A stretch of DNA of 64,000 bases from Picochlorum sp. 'celeri' (Eukaryota > Chlorophyta > Trebouxiophyceae). This document shows positions 1 through 10,308 of the stretch, one piece after another. The notes beneath the pieces are model-generated. The model did not search any database. It was not told the DNA's origin and worked only from the letters and a program-made list of their open reading frames with translations. The translations under genes and the position numbers were made by a program. Location: the NCBI GenBank assembly GCA_010909725.1, contig JAACMV010000001.1, positions 655,533 through 719,532 on the forward strand, in the 5' to 3' direction. Every line of letters begins with the position of its first letter. Within the stretch, counting starts at the first letter, position 1.

Positions 1-219
1 CAGCACTAAGGACCACAGCAATCTCAGAGTTCATCCCTAATGCAGGGAGAAACGCGTCAAGACTCAAATTAGCAGTCACCAGTCGAGTCTTGGCTTGCCT
101 ACTAAGAATGCCGGCACGTCGGGGTCGTCTCAAGAAGAGTTCATTGCTACCATTATTCCAGAAGGAGTGGATTGGAGTTTGTTGGGCTATTCCCCGTCTA
201 AGACATACGCCCATCGCCA
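1..219 (-). CDS. Partial gene: N-terminus of a paralogue of the 445-aa protein at 1078-2415
   Basis: The reverse strand encodes 73 codons from an ATG at 219, with no stop before the window edge. The translation aligns along its whole length with the N-terminus of the neighbour at 1078-2415. Shared segments include the basic stretch FLRRPRR and the stretch FLPALGM, just before the predicted membrane helix. The two copies also share their upstream DNA, so this is the left half of a tandem duplication of a divergent gene pair. Function is unknown. The reading frame is open as far as it can be seen, so this copy may be functional even though its divergent partner is broken. Confidence 0.75.
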
Positions 220-587
220 TTATCGGCACACAATATAAATAATTTGTTCCAATGTGTCACAATAAGAAATTCCTAGGCTGGTACGTTGGTAATATCGTTC
301 CTTTGAGAACTTTTTCGAAACCACCCCCGAGGGCGATTCAACAACTTTTTCTGCTCCGAATGAAATGCCAGATTGTCCTGATAGATCCTATCTATGACTG
401 CTGTTACATAATAAATTCAAAAAACTTTCGAAATAACGAGTCCTGCGTCGAAGATGCTTGTTTATAGTTCAGTCCATGCGGCGCACGAATGGGTTCCTGA
501 ATTTAATTCGTTTTTACGGCATCTGGCCAGATGGTTTTGCATGACCACCCCAATGTTCCTCTTCCTTGTCGGTCATGTTCCAGAACA

Positions 588-860
588 ATGGCATCTCCAA
601 TAGCAGATAGATGACTTTCACCGCATCCTGTTGTCCGTTTCAAGCGCTTCCCATGAGGAAGATGATACAATGCTGCCCTCCACTAATAGGGTACCCACTT
701 ATGTGGTCATGATGCAAGGGGCAATCTCTATCACGACAATAGTGAGAAGAAGACATTGTATTAAATCTGGTGATGTTTTGATCTTGGGGAGTGGTCATGT
801 TGGTTTTGCTCCGTGTATGACTGTTCATAGTGTAGTGTGTGCTGTACCTTTTCCTTGAGC
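588..860 (+). pseudogene. Remnant of a duplicated DUF676-type lipase gene
   Basis: The region left of this point matches the 5' end of the lipase gene at 2774-3916, including the stretch around the shared start codon. Here the ATG at 588 is followed by a stop after eight codons. Further on, around 795-825, a stretch reading HVGFAP corresponds to the HVGFVP segment of the intact lipase. The DNA between is shortened and no GHSMG nucleophile elbow is present. It is read as the decayed right half of the duplicated divergent pair. The homology of the middle part is weak and was judged by eye. Confidence 0.5.
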
Positions 861-1077
861 ATATCATCATGAAAAGCATGCAATGGTATTTTACAACGCT
901 ATATATGCGGTACTATCGATATTTGTTCAAAGCAAGTCACACATCATTAAAAACAATCGTTTGAAATATACACAGATAGGCCTCAGGCCCATCTACAGTG
1001 TGAGAAAATCTTCTTGATTCATTTTCAACATACAAGTAGCTAAGTACAGGAGCGGCGCACCCCATTTGTCCCACGTT

Positions 1078-2415
1078 TCAACGCAAGGATGAGGATGAAG
1101 TTGCACGCATCTCTTCAAATTCTTCATAAGATTCCTTCAAGTCTTCCATAGAGTTGAGTGGATATGCCAATGGCTTTTCTGTATCAGTGTTTATTTGAGT
1201 AGACATGAGGTCTTTCAAGCCCTCCAAGGCACTGCTGTGCCCTGATTTCGTGCCACTCCCGCTGAACTCGATCAGACGACGCTGGTACTCCAACACATTC
1301 GGCAACTGGCCGTAGTTGGTGGGCATCAGCTTTCTTCTCCTGTCAAGGGGAAGTCTCACACAGTCGGGATCAAGCAAATCCATCAGCTCCACCAACAGCT
1401 GCTGGAACAGCAGCACCCTCGACCACTTGTTCAGGGGGAAGGCAGTCTCGCCCATCCAAGGCTCTCTCTTTGTCAGCTCGCAAATATCCTCTTCAATCTC
1501 AGCAAACCAATACCTGAACGATTCATCCGCCTCCAACTTCTTGTGGAAGTCGCCATAACTCATGGTATAATGCCTCTCTGCCCCCATCTTGGTGGTGATC
1601 ATGTAGGTACCGATGGCGCGTTGGTGCCCGCGAGAAATGCGAAGCAACGGCTTCTCTGGGAAAATAGGGCACCCAATCTCTGATCTCTGCTTGTGACTCA
1701 GGATGATCTCCTCACGAGACTGCCTCATGCGAGCTCCTGGGTGGTTTCTGTTGGGTCCTTGTACATACCAAGATTCCAGATAGGTGGGCGATGCGCACAG
1801 CACAAATCGGATGGCTTCCACCATCACAAACAGTGTGTCTGACCCTTGAGGGTTGCCACGCTGAAGGAAGGAGTTCTCTCTGGGACCCTCTCGACGGACA
1901 ACCTCCACGAAACCCAGAAACTGCGCCACACAGAATGTGAAATATCTGACCTCCAACTTTGCATGCATTTCGTCCACATCAAAACACTGGTCAGACACCA
2001 AATGCCACAAGCGCTGTTCCAAGTCAATAGCTGATTCCAGCAATGGGCCCCTGTACCTTGCGATCACACCTTGCAGCTCCCTGAGCTGCTGCTGAAACTG
2101 CTTTTCTCTCTCGAGTTCAATCGCCAGCTCTGCCTTTTTGCTTTCCAGGGATATTCCAGAGAAAAAGTTCATGGCAACACTGGTTGTTGCCAAGAGAGCA
2201 CTCATGAGCACTGCTGCTTCCGGTTTCATCCCCAACGCAGGAAGAAACATATCAATACCCAGATCTGCAGTGATAAGTTGAGCTTTGACCCGTTCATTGG
2301 GAATGCCGACACGTCGGGGTCGTCTCAAGAATAGTCTACTACTCCCACCCTTCCAAGAAAACTGGGTTGGAGTTTGTTGGACTATTCCCTTTCCAACTCC
2401 AACGCCCATCACCAT
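1078..2415 (-). CDS. Conserved hypothetical protein, probably organelle-targeted, single membrane helix
   Basis: The gene encodes 445 aa from ATG 2415 without introns. The N-terminus is basic (FLRRPRR near residue 29-35), suggesting plastid or mitochondrial targeting. One predicted hydrophobic helix at about 67-88 is followed by a charged coiled-coil stretch (about 90-115) and a globular domain that starts with RYRGPLLESAIDLEQRLW. From memory this start resembles a family of cyanobacterial and algal proteins of unknown function that opens with a similar motif; this was not searched. It is transcribed divergently from the lipase at 2774 and has a truncated tandem copy at the left window edge. 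No catalytic motif was recognised, so no function is assigned. Confidence 0.75.
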   Translation of the reverse strand: MVMGVGVGKGIVQQTPTQFSWKGGSSRLFLRRPRRVGIPNERVKAQLITADLGIDMFLPALGMKPEAAVLMSALLATTSVAMNFFSGISLESKKAELAIELEREKQFQQQLRELQGVIARYRGPLLESAIDLEQRLWHLVSDQCFDVDEMHAKLEVRYFTFCVAQFLGFVEVVRREGPRENSFLQRGNPQGSDTLFVMVEAIRFVLCASPTYLESWYVQGPNRNHPGARMRQSREEIILSHKQRSEIGCPIFPEKPLLRISRGHQRAIGTYMITTKMGAERHYTMSYGDFHKKLEADESFRYWFAEIEEDICELTKREPWMGETAFPLNKWSRVLLFQQLLVELMDLLDPDCVRLPLDRRRKLMPTNYGQLPNVLEYQRRLIEFSGSGTKSGHSSALEGLKDLMSTQINTDTEKPLAYPLNSMEDLKESYEEFEEMRATSSSSLR

Positions 2416-2773
2416 TATCGGTATGTAATAGAAGTGATTCGTTCCAATGTCTCACAATAGTGAATTCCTAGACTACCACAGTCGGTATCGTCGTTTGTAT
2501 GTCGAGTTTTCCGACACTTCCTGGAGAAGTTTCTACTACAGGTCAAATGCCAGGCGTTATCAGGACCGATCGTATCTACGACTGGTATGATCAAATATAA
2601 TTAGATAAGGTTTGAGTATAATTGCCACATTTTGCACCAATGGATGTTCTACAACGCAATTGCATGCGCGTCCTCCTGCATTGCAAAAAGTTTTAAAGTC
2701 CTTTTTACGACATCAAGGGCGGGCAAGTGAGTCGCATGGTGTTCCTCTTCCTTGTCATGTATGTGCCAGAATA

Positions 2774-3916
2774 ATGTCCATGAAAACCAATAGATATCCA
2801 ACAATAGGTACATTGCGTCCATCTCATCGTAGTCTATGCCAGGCACACGTTATGAGCAGCATACTGTCTTCTACCACTGAAAGTTCTATTACATCGGTTG
2901 GGAAGAGGAATGCAGGAAATGCAAAGCATTTGATTGTACTTGTGAATGGACTGTGGGGTAGAGCAAAGCATTGGAAAACTGTTGAGAATGAACTGCAAAG
3001 GGTTTTGGATTCATCATCAACTGTTGTACATGCCTCCAAGGTGAATCAATTGTTTCAGACATATGCTGGCATCGATGTGTGTGGCAGTGCATTGGCTGAC
3101 GAAGTGAGACAAGTTGCACAGCAAGATAGGTATGATAAAATTTCCTTTGTGGGCCACTCGATGGGCGGTTTAATTGCAAGAAATGCCATTGGCAAGCTCT
3201 ACCATGCTGACGATGAGGAGCTGATATTGGGTCATCTGGAACCGTGCCATTTTGTGACCCTAGCAACGCCTCATGTTGGGTTTGTTCCAACGTATGAGGA
3301 TGTACCGTTGGTTCATTGGATACGTGGGACTGTGCCCAGTGCTCTTGGTGAGGTGGTGCTGGATCGTGGTGTACCTTGGCTGACGTCCATCATGATGGGA
3401 GAATCAGGGAAGCAGTTTTTTCTACGGGACGGAGATGTCCCGATTTTGTATAGTATGGCCTTGGATCCATATATTTCTGCACTGAAAAGGTTCAAAACCA
3501 GAACATGTTATGGAAACAGGAGTGGGGATCATCTGGTTGGTTGGTGTAACTCATCGTTGCGTTCACGCGAGGAAATAGAATCTATACAGGAAGATATAGG
3601 AAAAGAAATGAATACAGCTTGTACTGGGGTTGTGCGTGAAGATCCTTTGCATTATGCATGGGCCCATCCTGATGCAACGTCATCACATTCTCCTTCTTCA
3701 GATACCTCGTGCGCCATGCACGAGCTTCAGAATAGAGCGCGAGAAAATCTCAAATCAGTAGGATGGAGAAGGATCGATGTCTGTTTTAAAGACTCACGGT
3801 TATGGTTCCTATCTCATCAACATATCATGGTCCAGCGTTCTGCAATCAATATGATTGGCATGGAGACAGCAAAGCACATTGCGAGGCAAATACATCTATA
3901 TGAAAATACCATCTAA
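2774..3916 (+). CDS. Serine lipase/esterase, DUF676 (putative lipase) family
   Basis: The gene encodes 380 aa from ATG 2774. An open frame extends further upstream but has no earlier ATG, and the duplicated copy has an ATG at the same aligned place. An alpha/beta hydrolase core starts at about residue 55 (LIVLVNGLWG, oxyanion-loop region), and the nucleophile elbow GHSMGG carries Ser129. A later HVGF stretch and a C-terminal LSHQHIMVQ stretch, which may hold the catalytic His, fit DUF676 proteins that hydrolyse acyl lipids. The N-terminal 35 residues may be a targeting sequence. The stop codon lies one base from the stop of the convergent gene at 3918, so the 3' untranslated regions must overlap. 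Confidence 0.8.
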   Translation: MSMKTNRYPTIGTLRPSHRSLCQAHVMSSILSSTTESSITSVGKRNAGNAKHLIVLVNGLWGRAKHWKTVENELQRVLDSSSTVVHASKVNQLFQTYAGIDVCGSALADEVRQVAQQDRYDKISFVGHSMGGLIARNAIGKLYHADDEELILGHLEPCHFVTLATPHVGFVPTYEDVPLVHWIRGTVPSALGEVVLDRGVPWLTSIMMGESGKQFFLRDGDVPILYSMALDPYISALKRFKTRTCYGNRSGDHLVGWCNSSLRSREEIESIQEDIGKEMNTACTGVVREDPLHYAWAHPDATSSHSPSSDTSCAMHELQNRARENLKSVGWRRIDVCFKDSRLWFLSHQHIMVQRSAINMIGMETAKHIARQIHLYENTI

Positions 3917-3917
3917 T

Positions 3918-4586
3918 TTATTCAAAAATATCCTTGACATGTACAGGCATTTCTTTCAAACTCCGCTCCGCAAAATCCTCGAACTGATGCAATTCCTCCA
4001 GTCGTGATGCCTCAACAAAACAAATTGCCACCCGTTTGCCTTCACTCCTACTCCTACTCCCCAGTATCACCCCATTCCTCCTATTATAATCTTCTTTACG
4101 ACGAGGAAGATTATAATGGATCATCACCGTCGGAGCCAATGGGGCTGAATTCATTTTAATCAGTGTTTGAAGTGGTGCATCTGATGTCACCAAAACATGT
4201 ACAGGATGTCTCACAGAAGAACACGAGGTACTCTCCTGATCCATGGCATCATGCCAATCTAGTAGCGCATTCTGTTTTGAGATATCTTTGAACTGATTCG
4301 CATACGCCATCACATCCCGCTCACCCAAATCCGAATGCAAGCACCACAGGTTCACACCCCCAACTCGTTGACCAACCTGGTCCTTGACTGCCCGTGTCAC
4401 GTCATCCACGTGATCCCTTGATCCACAGCAGATTACTATACTAATAGAACGATCTTCATACTTTAAAGCGATGATCAATTCGATTAAAGTATCCAGAACG
4501 GCGTCCTGGCTTCCGACAGCAACGTAGTACAATTCTAGAGCAGACCCCCCTCCTCCTGCGCGACCAGCCCCTTGAATCACTACCAT
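3918..4586 (-). CDS. eIF4A-derived protein with only the C-terminal RecA lobe; helicase motifs degenerate
   Basis: The gene encodes 222 aa from ATG 4586. The sequence follows the helicase C-terminal lobe of eIF4A from start to end: a YYVAV strand (20-24), LDTL (31-34), a motif IV counterpart (VICCGSRDHV, 51-60), SDLGERDV (85-92), LVTSD (132-136), HYNLPRRKEDY (157-167), and the eIF4A-type ending EMPVHVKDI. The first RecA lobe (motifs Q, I and DEAD) is absent, with only 115 bp to the next gene. Motif V (normally ARGID) is replaced around 137-145. Motif VI (normally HRxGRxGR) reads NRRNGVILGSRSR and has lost its order of arginines. ATP hydrolysis is therefore not expected. A binding or regulatory role towards eIF4A partners is conjecture; a truncated pseudogene is possible, but the frame is intact. 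Confidence 0.7.
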   Translation of the reverse strand: MVVIQGAGRAGGGGSALELYYVAVGSQDAVLDTLIELIIALKYEDRSISIVICCGSRDHVDDVTRAVKDQVGQRVGGVNLWCLHSDLGERDVMAYANQFKDISKQNALLDWHDAMDQESTSCSSVRHPVHVLVTSDAPLQTLIKMNSAPLAPTVMIHYNLPRRKEDYNRRNGVILGSRSRSEGKRVAICFVEASRLEELHQFEDFAERSLKEMPVHVKDIFE

Positions 4587-4701
4587 GTATCCAGTAGTAA
4601 TTAAATATGAAAATAGAATTCTTGTTCCATTATGTTTGGGTTTGTGTTACATACGACATGAATGCTCCTTCCTTAATAAACAGGAAGAGGTGTTGAACTG
4701 A

Positions 4702-5424
4702 TTAATTGAAGACCTGGACGCCCGTGTTGACACTGTTTTCGATTACCCTGCATTTGACTGGATCATTAGGTCCACCAAATTCTTGATATCCTGTGTTCAC
4801 ATTGTTCTTCTCCACGACGCAGCCATCATCGTCCACCTCGGGTGCAGGAGATGCACCATCCGTCTGTGGGAGCAAGACAGCATCAATGACAAAGATCTGG
4901 CCATTGGATGCTGGCACTGTGGCGGTGATTGTGGCTTGTTGGCCAAGACCATCTGTAACTGTGCTTCCGTCGACTTGAAGAGTCTGCCCTGGTAACAAGG
5001 TATTCAAAACGCCATCAGGTGCTCCATCGCAGACAGCTCCATCTGCAACCACATGGTATGCAAGAATCTTTCTGAGCAGGTCGGTCTGACTCAACAGCTG
5101 GTCAGCAGTGATTCCAAGAGCTGCAAGTGCCTTTTGAAATGCCTCGTCTGTTGGGGCAAAGACTTCCAAAGGACCGTCCGCTGCGAGAGTGTCCACAATG
5201 TTGGCAGCCTGTGCAGCAGCCACCAAGGTTGAAAAGTTCTCATTGCTCACAGCGATGTCGACAATGGATGAGTCGCTTCCGGTGCATTGACAACGTCCTA
5301 TAGAAATATGGAGGCGATAAAGGAATAGTATATATGGATGAGAATGCGATAATTACGTCATACCAGTGGAGAAGAAGAGGCCCATGGCACAGAGGGCCAG
5401 GCTGATGAGTGCATGTCTGTTCAT
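4702..5424 (-). CDS. Secreted fasciclin (FAS1) domain protein, two exons
   Basis: Exon 1 spans 5364-5424 and exon 2 spans 4702-5297, separated by a 66-nt intron (donor GTATG, acceptor ATAG), giving 218 aa. The first exon supplies a signal peptide (NRHALISLALCAMGLFF). One FAS1 domain follows at about 30-165, with the family's FAPTDEAF motif, the YHVV motif and an FVIDAVLLP end strand. FAS1 domains mediate cell adhesion or matrix binding, here outside the cell or on the wall. The C-terminal tail is acidic and holds two Cys-containing stretches related to each other (NNVNTG and NSVNTG). The splice was chosen because it restores the signal peptide in frame. Confidence 0.85.
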
Positions 5425-5728
5425 TGTCACAATCTTGATGCTTCTGTATAAACCTATGAGATATGATTATAGGGAACAATTCTTATACTCTTGTTGGAGA
5501 CGATCGTGCCTCGATTGATTGGATCGAGGCAACCCAATCCAAGCCACTCTAGGATGGTCCAATCATCATCCTAGCACTACTACTACCTGTACCATGGGTT
5601 CTGCTTTTTTCTTTGAAAGAAGCATACATAGATACTGTCATCTCATAAAGAGATACAATGCGATACTATGAGAAGAAATGATTTACATGGAAATCGAAAG
5701 ACTGCATGCAAAGACACAAACAAGACAC

Positions 5729-6321
<593 letters not shown>

Positions 6322-6679
6322 TGTTTATATATCTGTCAAATTGAGTAAATCAAATCAGCGCGGGAGCCCGTGACGGTAATTCGAGCGTTCAATGTTGGGC
6401 AGGGCACAATCGAAAGAAAGGTGGCCTCCACAACTCGGGGCTGATACAGTAATGTAAATAGGATTTAGTTTGTGTTATGAATGCCTCGCATGGGTGTAGG
6501 AGGTGCTATGTTGTGACATGGACTACGGTGGCAGGAGGATCTCCAATCCATCCACAAGTTCCCATCACGCCAGCCATTGGATGGGAAGGATTGGCGGTAT
6601 GGTCACGACCATACACCCACCATGCCCATGTCACCCAGGATGGCATGATTCTTGCGATATACAAAGTACATTGTATACT

Positions 6680-7558
6680 ATGAGTGCATTGTGTGGTAGA
6701 ATGCAGGTATCAAGGATGCATGCAGTGAGGTGTGGTGGTGTGAGGCCCTCCCTCGTTCAGAGTGCTCTGCCAGGACACCGTTTGCCAGCAAGAAAGACCA
6801 TCTCTGTACCAAGAAAAGAAAGAGAAATATTCATAGTTACACGTCGCTCCGGAGGGATCGCGGTTCGAGCGGAAAAGCAGCATGCTGTGGAGGTCCAGGA
6901 GCAACGTCACACCACTACTGCTGCTCTGGCCCTCTTTTCACTCTTGTGCATACAACCGGATGTGGCATTCGCAAGCGATGCGGTCACTGGAAGTCCACCA
7001 GCGTCCAGTTATTATGTCAGTCTGGGATTGTTTCTGTTGACCTTGCCTGGATTGTGGTCCCTGATCAAGAGATCACCAAAGGCCAAGATCAAGAGGAAGA
7101 CGTTTGAAGTGGATGGTCCGGCTGTGGAGGGGCACATGCCGTTGGATACCAGAGCGAGACAAATTTTCAGTTATTTTAAAAACTACAACTATACGGTCAA
7201 GTCTACAGGAGAAGTCATCGTATTCGAAGGGAATTATAGAGCAAGTCTGGGACAAGCTGCAGCATTGGTTTTATACACGGCTATTAGTCTAGCAAGCACG
7301 GCTCTTGTCTTGAGCATTGCTGCGCCATTTGGAGGTAACTGGTGGTATTTGATGTGCCTGATTAGTCCAGCAGCTGGAGCGTATTACTTGAAGAATGCAG
7401 AGAGAACAGAGGAGTTCAAGGTGAAGATGACGACATCTGATGATGACAAGACAACAGACATCACTGTGCAAGGGGATGAGGAGGAGATTGAAAGGTTTAG
7501 GAAAGAATTGGATTTGTATGAGAAGGGTATGGAGTATGTCAAGGGGATTTTGGAATAA
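6680..7558 (+). CDS. CCB1: Cytochrome b6f maturation factor CCB1 (cofactor assembly of complex C subunit B)
   Basis: The gene encodes 292 aa from ATG 6680; other in-frame ATGs at 6701 and 6716 are possible. The first ~80 residues are Arg/Ser-rich and transit-peptide-like, followed by a hydrophobic LALFSLLC stretch. The conserved core starts at SYYVSLGLFLLTLPGLWSLI (a membrane helix), continues with KRSPKAKIKRKTF, then two close hydrophobic helices (about 198-235). It ends with a soluble C-terminal domain finishing ELDLYEKGMEYVKGILE. This architecture matches plant CCB1, a thylakoid protein needed to attach heme ci covalently to cytochrome b6 on the stromal side. The b6f subunit gene PETN lies 6 kb downstream. 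Confidence 0.8.
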   Translation: MSALCGRMQVSRMHAVRCGGVRPSLVQSALPGHRLPARKTISVPRKEREIFIVTRRSGGIAVRAEKQHAVEVQEQRHTTTAALALFSLLCIQPDVAFASDAVTGSPPASSYYVSLGLFLLTLPGLWSLIKRSPKAKIKRKTFEVDGPAVEGHMPLDTRARQIFSYFKNYNYTVKSTGEVIVFEGNYRASLGQAAALVLYTAISLASTALVLSIAAPFGGNWWYLMCLISPAAGAYYLKNAERTEEFKVKMTTSDDDKTTDITVQGDEEEIERFRKELDLYEKGMEYVKGILE

Positions 7559-7719
7559 GATTATATCAACGGATTTATTTTTTTTTGCATGAATTCACAG
7601 GTGTCATGCTGATTTGTAACGATGATGTATGCTTTGCAAGTATCAATGAGTAAGAGTTTGAAAAAACCAATGTATTGATAATATCGCATATTACATTCCA
7701 GAATGTGGCACATGCAGAC

Positions 7720-8517
7720 TTATGCAGCCCTGCATGCGACTGTTGTGGTGACAGCAATTGGCGGGACTGTTGTTGAGGCATACGCAATGTCTTGCTGAAC
7801 ACCATCTGCATCAATATAATACACCTGGTATGCACATGTTCCACTAGATGCATCCATATCTTGTCTGAACAGAGCCTGGGACGGGGGTCCAGTGATTGGA
7901 TTTGTTATTGACACATCAATAAAACTTGATTCAAGGAGATTCTGAATTTCGCAGTCTACCTTGATTGGTCTCAACCCAGATGGGCATGCCGCTTCAGATA
8001 CAAAGATATCAGATGAAGCAATTTCATTACCAGGCGATGCCGAATAGACTCTCAAGTCATATGTTGTCTGATTCACAGTTTGAATGTTCTGCAACGCATC
8101 CAGTTGAGCTTGTGACTGGACCACATCATTCTCCAACCCAAGCATGTCACTCGTGAACAGCAACAAATCCTGAAACAATGTGCTATAGGTCATTTGCATC
8201 TCGGAAATGTTCACTGATGTCCTCACCAAATCAGCAGAGGTCAGGGCAATCCTCTCTGTCAAATTGTTCAACTGTTCTGTATTCAAAGCATTGCCTGCTT
8301 CAAGGAACGTGAGCCTCTCACTGTTTGAATCCGAGAGCGCCTTCATAGAAAGATACGTATTCGTGCATTCCCTCACGTCAGAAATCACTCCTCGAGCTTC
8401 TCCTTGCAATAGCATGCGCCGGGGCGCGGTGTCGCTCATGGCCCCAACCACCTGGTGGCGTGGGTGAAGGCATAGTACCGTTGCCATCACGAGTACGGAA
8501 ATTAAAGAAGCCATCAT
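7720..8517 (-). CDS. Secreted coiled-coil glycoprotein-like protein, paralogue of the gene at 9067
   Basis: The gene encodes 265 aa from ATG 8517, chosen because a signal peptide (MMASLISVLVMATVLCL) follows at once. The frame is open up to an ATG at 8637, so 40 more residues are possible. After the signal come a basic RRMLLQGE motif (33-40), a helical region with several N-x-T/S sites, and a C-terminal Cys-containing domain that opens with CPSGLRPIKVDC. The divergent neighbour at 9067-10308 has the same order: signal, RRRLMQGD motif, helical region, CPNGWR-type domain. Function is unknown; an extracellular matrix or cell-surface role is inferred from the signal peptide only. Confidence 0.65.
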   Translation of the reverse strand: MMASLISVLVMATVLCLHPRHQVVGAMSDTAPRRMLLQGEARGVISDVRECTNTYLSMKALSDSNSERLTFLEAGNALNTEQLNNLTERIALTSADLVRTSVNISEMQMTYSTLFQDLLLFTSDMLGLENDVVQSQAQLDALQNIQTVNQTTYDLRVYSASPGNEIASSDIFVSEAACPSGLRPIKVDCEIQNLLESSFIDVSITNPITGPPSQALFRQDMDASSGTCAYQVYYIDADGVQQDIAYASTTVPPIAVTTTVACRAA

Positions 8518-9066
8518 TATCTGCAAATAATTCAAAAGCTCAGGGGTGGTGGTTACCTCATAGTATCGATGTACCGTTAAGAAAGACAAGGCCGATTGGC
8601 TCGCGAGTCTCGGAGGGGACGCTGACCGTTGCATCATGATACATGCATACCTTTTAGCCGATGCAGAAGAGCAAAAAATGTCTTTGAACTGATAGATGAA
8701 TTTTTATTAGCAAAATTTGCGCAATGTTGAGAAATGTAACCAGTATAATGGCAAGATGACTCAGGTCCTTGTTTGGTCGAACGACGTCAACGAGGCAACA
8801 AGTCGGTTAACATCTTGCGGCAGCGGCTGTATCGAACATAGATTGCCGTTCCGAGAGGCAAAAACGATATTATAATTGAACTTTATATTTTTCATTCACA
8901 AAGTATGTGCGTTTGAGTTTGCATTGAAGAGATCCCCGCGCTCGGTTGTTGGTTACGTGACCGGGTGAAGAAGCTGCGGAGGTCTTTGACCACCCGTCTT
9001 ACTCGCCTGTACTATACTGCTCAGGCCATTACCGATTCATTGTTCGTGTGCAGAAATACAGTCATC
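8518..9066. other. Divergent intergenic region between two secreted paralogues
   Basis: Both flanking genes point outwards, so this stretch of about 550 bp should hold both promoters. It includes an open frame that could extend the left gene to 8637. No RNA gene or repeat is recognised. Confidence 0.4.
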
Positions 9067-10308
9067 ATGGTGAGAGTGTCAATCGTTGTCCTGGCTTTGG
9101 TCGTTCTCGCGGGACATCACGCCTACGGACAAGAGGAGAGTTCGAGGCTTGGGTTTGGCAAGCAGATGTCGAAAGACTTGATTGAGAGCACGCTTCTACT
9201 CAAAGCTCAGGTGCTAAACAATACAAACCGCATCCATGTCCTTCAGTCACGTATCCCAGCAAATACTGCTCGAACCGAGACATTGCAAGAGCTTGCTGAT
9301 GAGAATACCAATACTATCAATGATCAATTCGGCCTGCTCGGCGATCTGAACAATACAATCTTTTCCGTTATGGATAGGATTCGAGATGAAGTTACATTCC
9401 CATCAGTGGGTGATACTTTCGAAGCAGTTATCAACCAGGTGATCCAAATCTCTGATATTGATGCTTCTCTGAGCAACTTGAGAAGGAGACTGATGCAAGG
9501 TGATGAGGGGCGTGTCTTGGCACCAATCGCTATTCAGACTGCTAAAAAGTGTGGAGAAGAGCTCGCTGCTCTTGCCGCAGCCATTATTAAGAACAATGCT
9601 ACGATTAGTTCTCTTGAAACTGCATTTGATGGGAATGAAATTGATATAGCCACATTGGAGGCTACCGTCACTGCAAACGAGGCTAATCTTGCCGTATTGC
9701 GTAACGTCACCAAGGAGATGAGAGACCAATTGGAATTACGACAGGTGCTCCTCAGCGCTGGGACATTGCGTACAATATTTTTCCAAAATGCCACAGGTGT
9801 CACGGCAACTGAGGCAATCAATAACTTGCTCAACGTCAGCTCTATAATAAGCACTACAGATGTTGCCCCAGGATCACGACTTCCCTATAATAACAGTGGC
9901 ATTGATGACATTGTTGCCAGTTGCCCCAACGGATGGCGACTCTTGAGTGGAAGTTGCCGCATCAACTACCAGACTGGAGGAAATTTGGAAGACTTGCAAG
10001 TTTTGTTTGTAGATGGACCAGCAACAGGTGCCACGCAGCTGGCTACTTTCCCAAGCCTCACCATAAGTGAAGACTATACGGACAGCACGGTGACATGCGT
10101 GCCAGATGTCGTGGCTGCCGGGGGTTCCTCAGCAACCCCCACGACCAATGAATCTTACTGGAGTGCCGATGCCCCATTCAGTCTCGAGTACACGGCGGAG
10201 GCTCTCTGCTTTGAAGATTTGCCAGAAATCACCTCACTTCTTGATTATGCGGGTATTGGAGAAAACCTACTGATTCCTCCTTGGGTGACCCCTTTACCCA
10301 TCGTTTGA
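9067..10308 (+). CDS. Secreted coiled-coil protein, larger paralogue of the gene at 7720-8517
   Basis: The gene encodes 413 aa from ATG 9067; the open frame upstream lacks an ATG. A clear signal peptide (VRVSIVVLALVVLAGHHAYG) is followed by long helical segments with many Asn-containing N-x-T/S sites. A basic RRRLMQGD motif lies at 139-146, followed by a second helical segment. A Cys-bearing C-terminal domain opens CPNGWRLLSGSCRI (about 280 onwards) and holds five or more cysteines. Motif order matches the head-to-head neighbour, so the two probably arose by inverted duplication and then diverged. The C-terminus ends LLIPPWVTPLPIV without a membrane anchor. Function is unknown. Confidence 0.7.
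   Translation: MVRVSIVVLALVVLAGHHAYGQEESSRLGFGKQMSKDLIESTLLLKAQVLNNTNRIHVLQSRIPANTARTETLQELADENTNTINDQFGLLGDLNNTIFSVMDRIRDEVTFPSVGDTFEAVINQVIQISDIDASLSNLRRRLMQGDEGRVLAPIAIQTAKKCGEELAALAAAIIKNNATISSLETAFDGNEIDIATLEATVTANEANLAVLRNVTKEMRDQLELRQVLLSAGTLRTIFFQNATGVTATEAINNLLNVSSIISTTDVAPGSRLPYNNSGIDDIVASCPNGWRLLSGSCRINYQTGGNLEDLQVLFVDGPATGATQLATFPSLTISEDYTDSTVTCVPDVVAAGGSSATPTTNESYWSADAPFSLEYTAEALCFEDLPEITSLLDYAGIGENLLIPPWVTPLPIV

Noticed and set aside
2612..2773. Upstream extension of the lipase frame
   Set aside because: Only TTG is available as start and the duplicated copy keeps an ATG at the downstream position.
8518..8637. N-terminal extension of the secreted protein to ATG 8637, or a 36-nt intron inside it
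   Set aside because: The extension would bury the signal peptide, and 36 nt is shorter than any other intron here.
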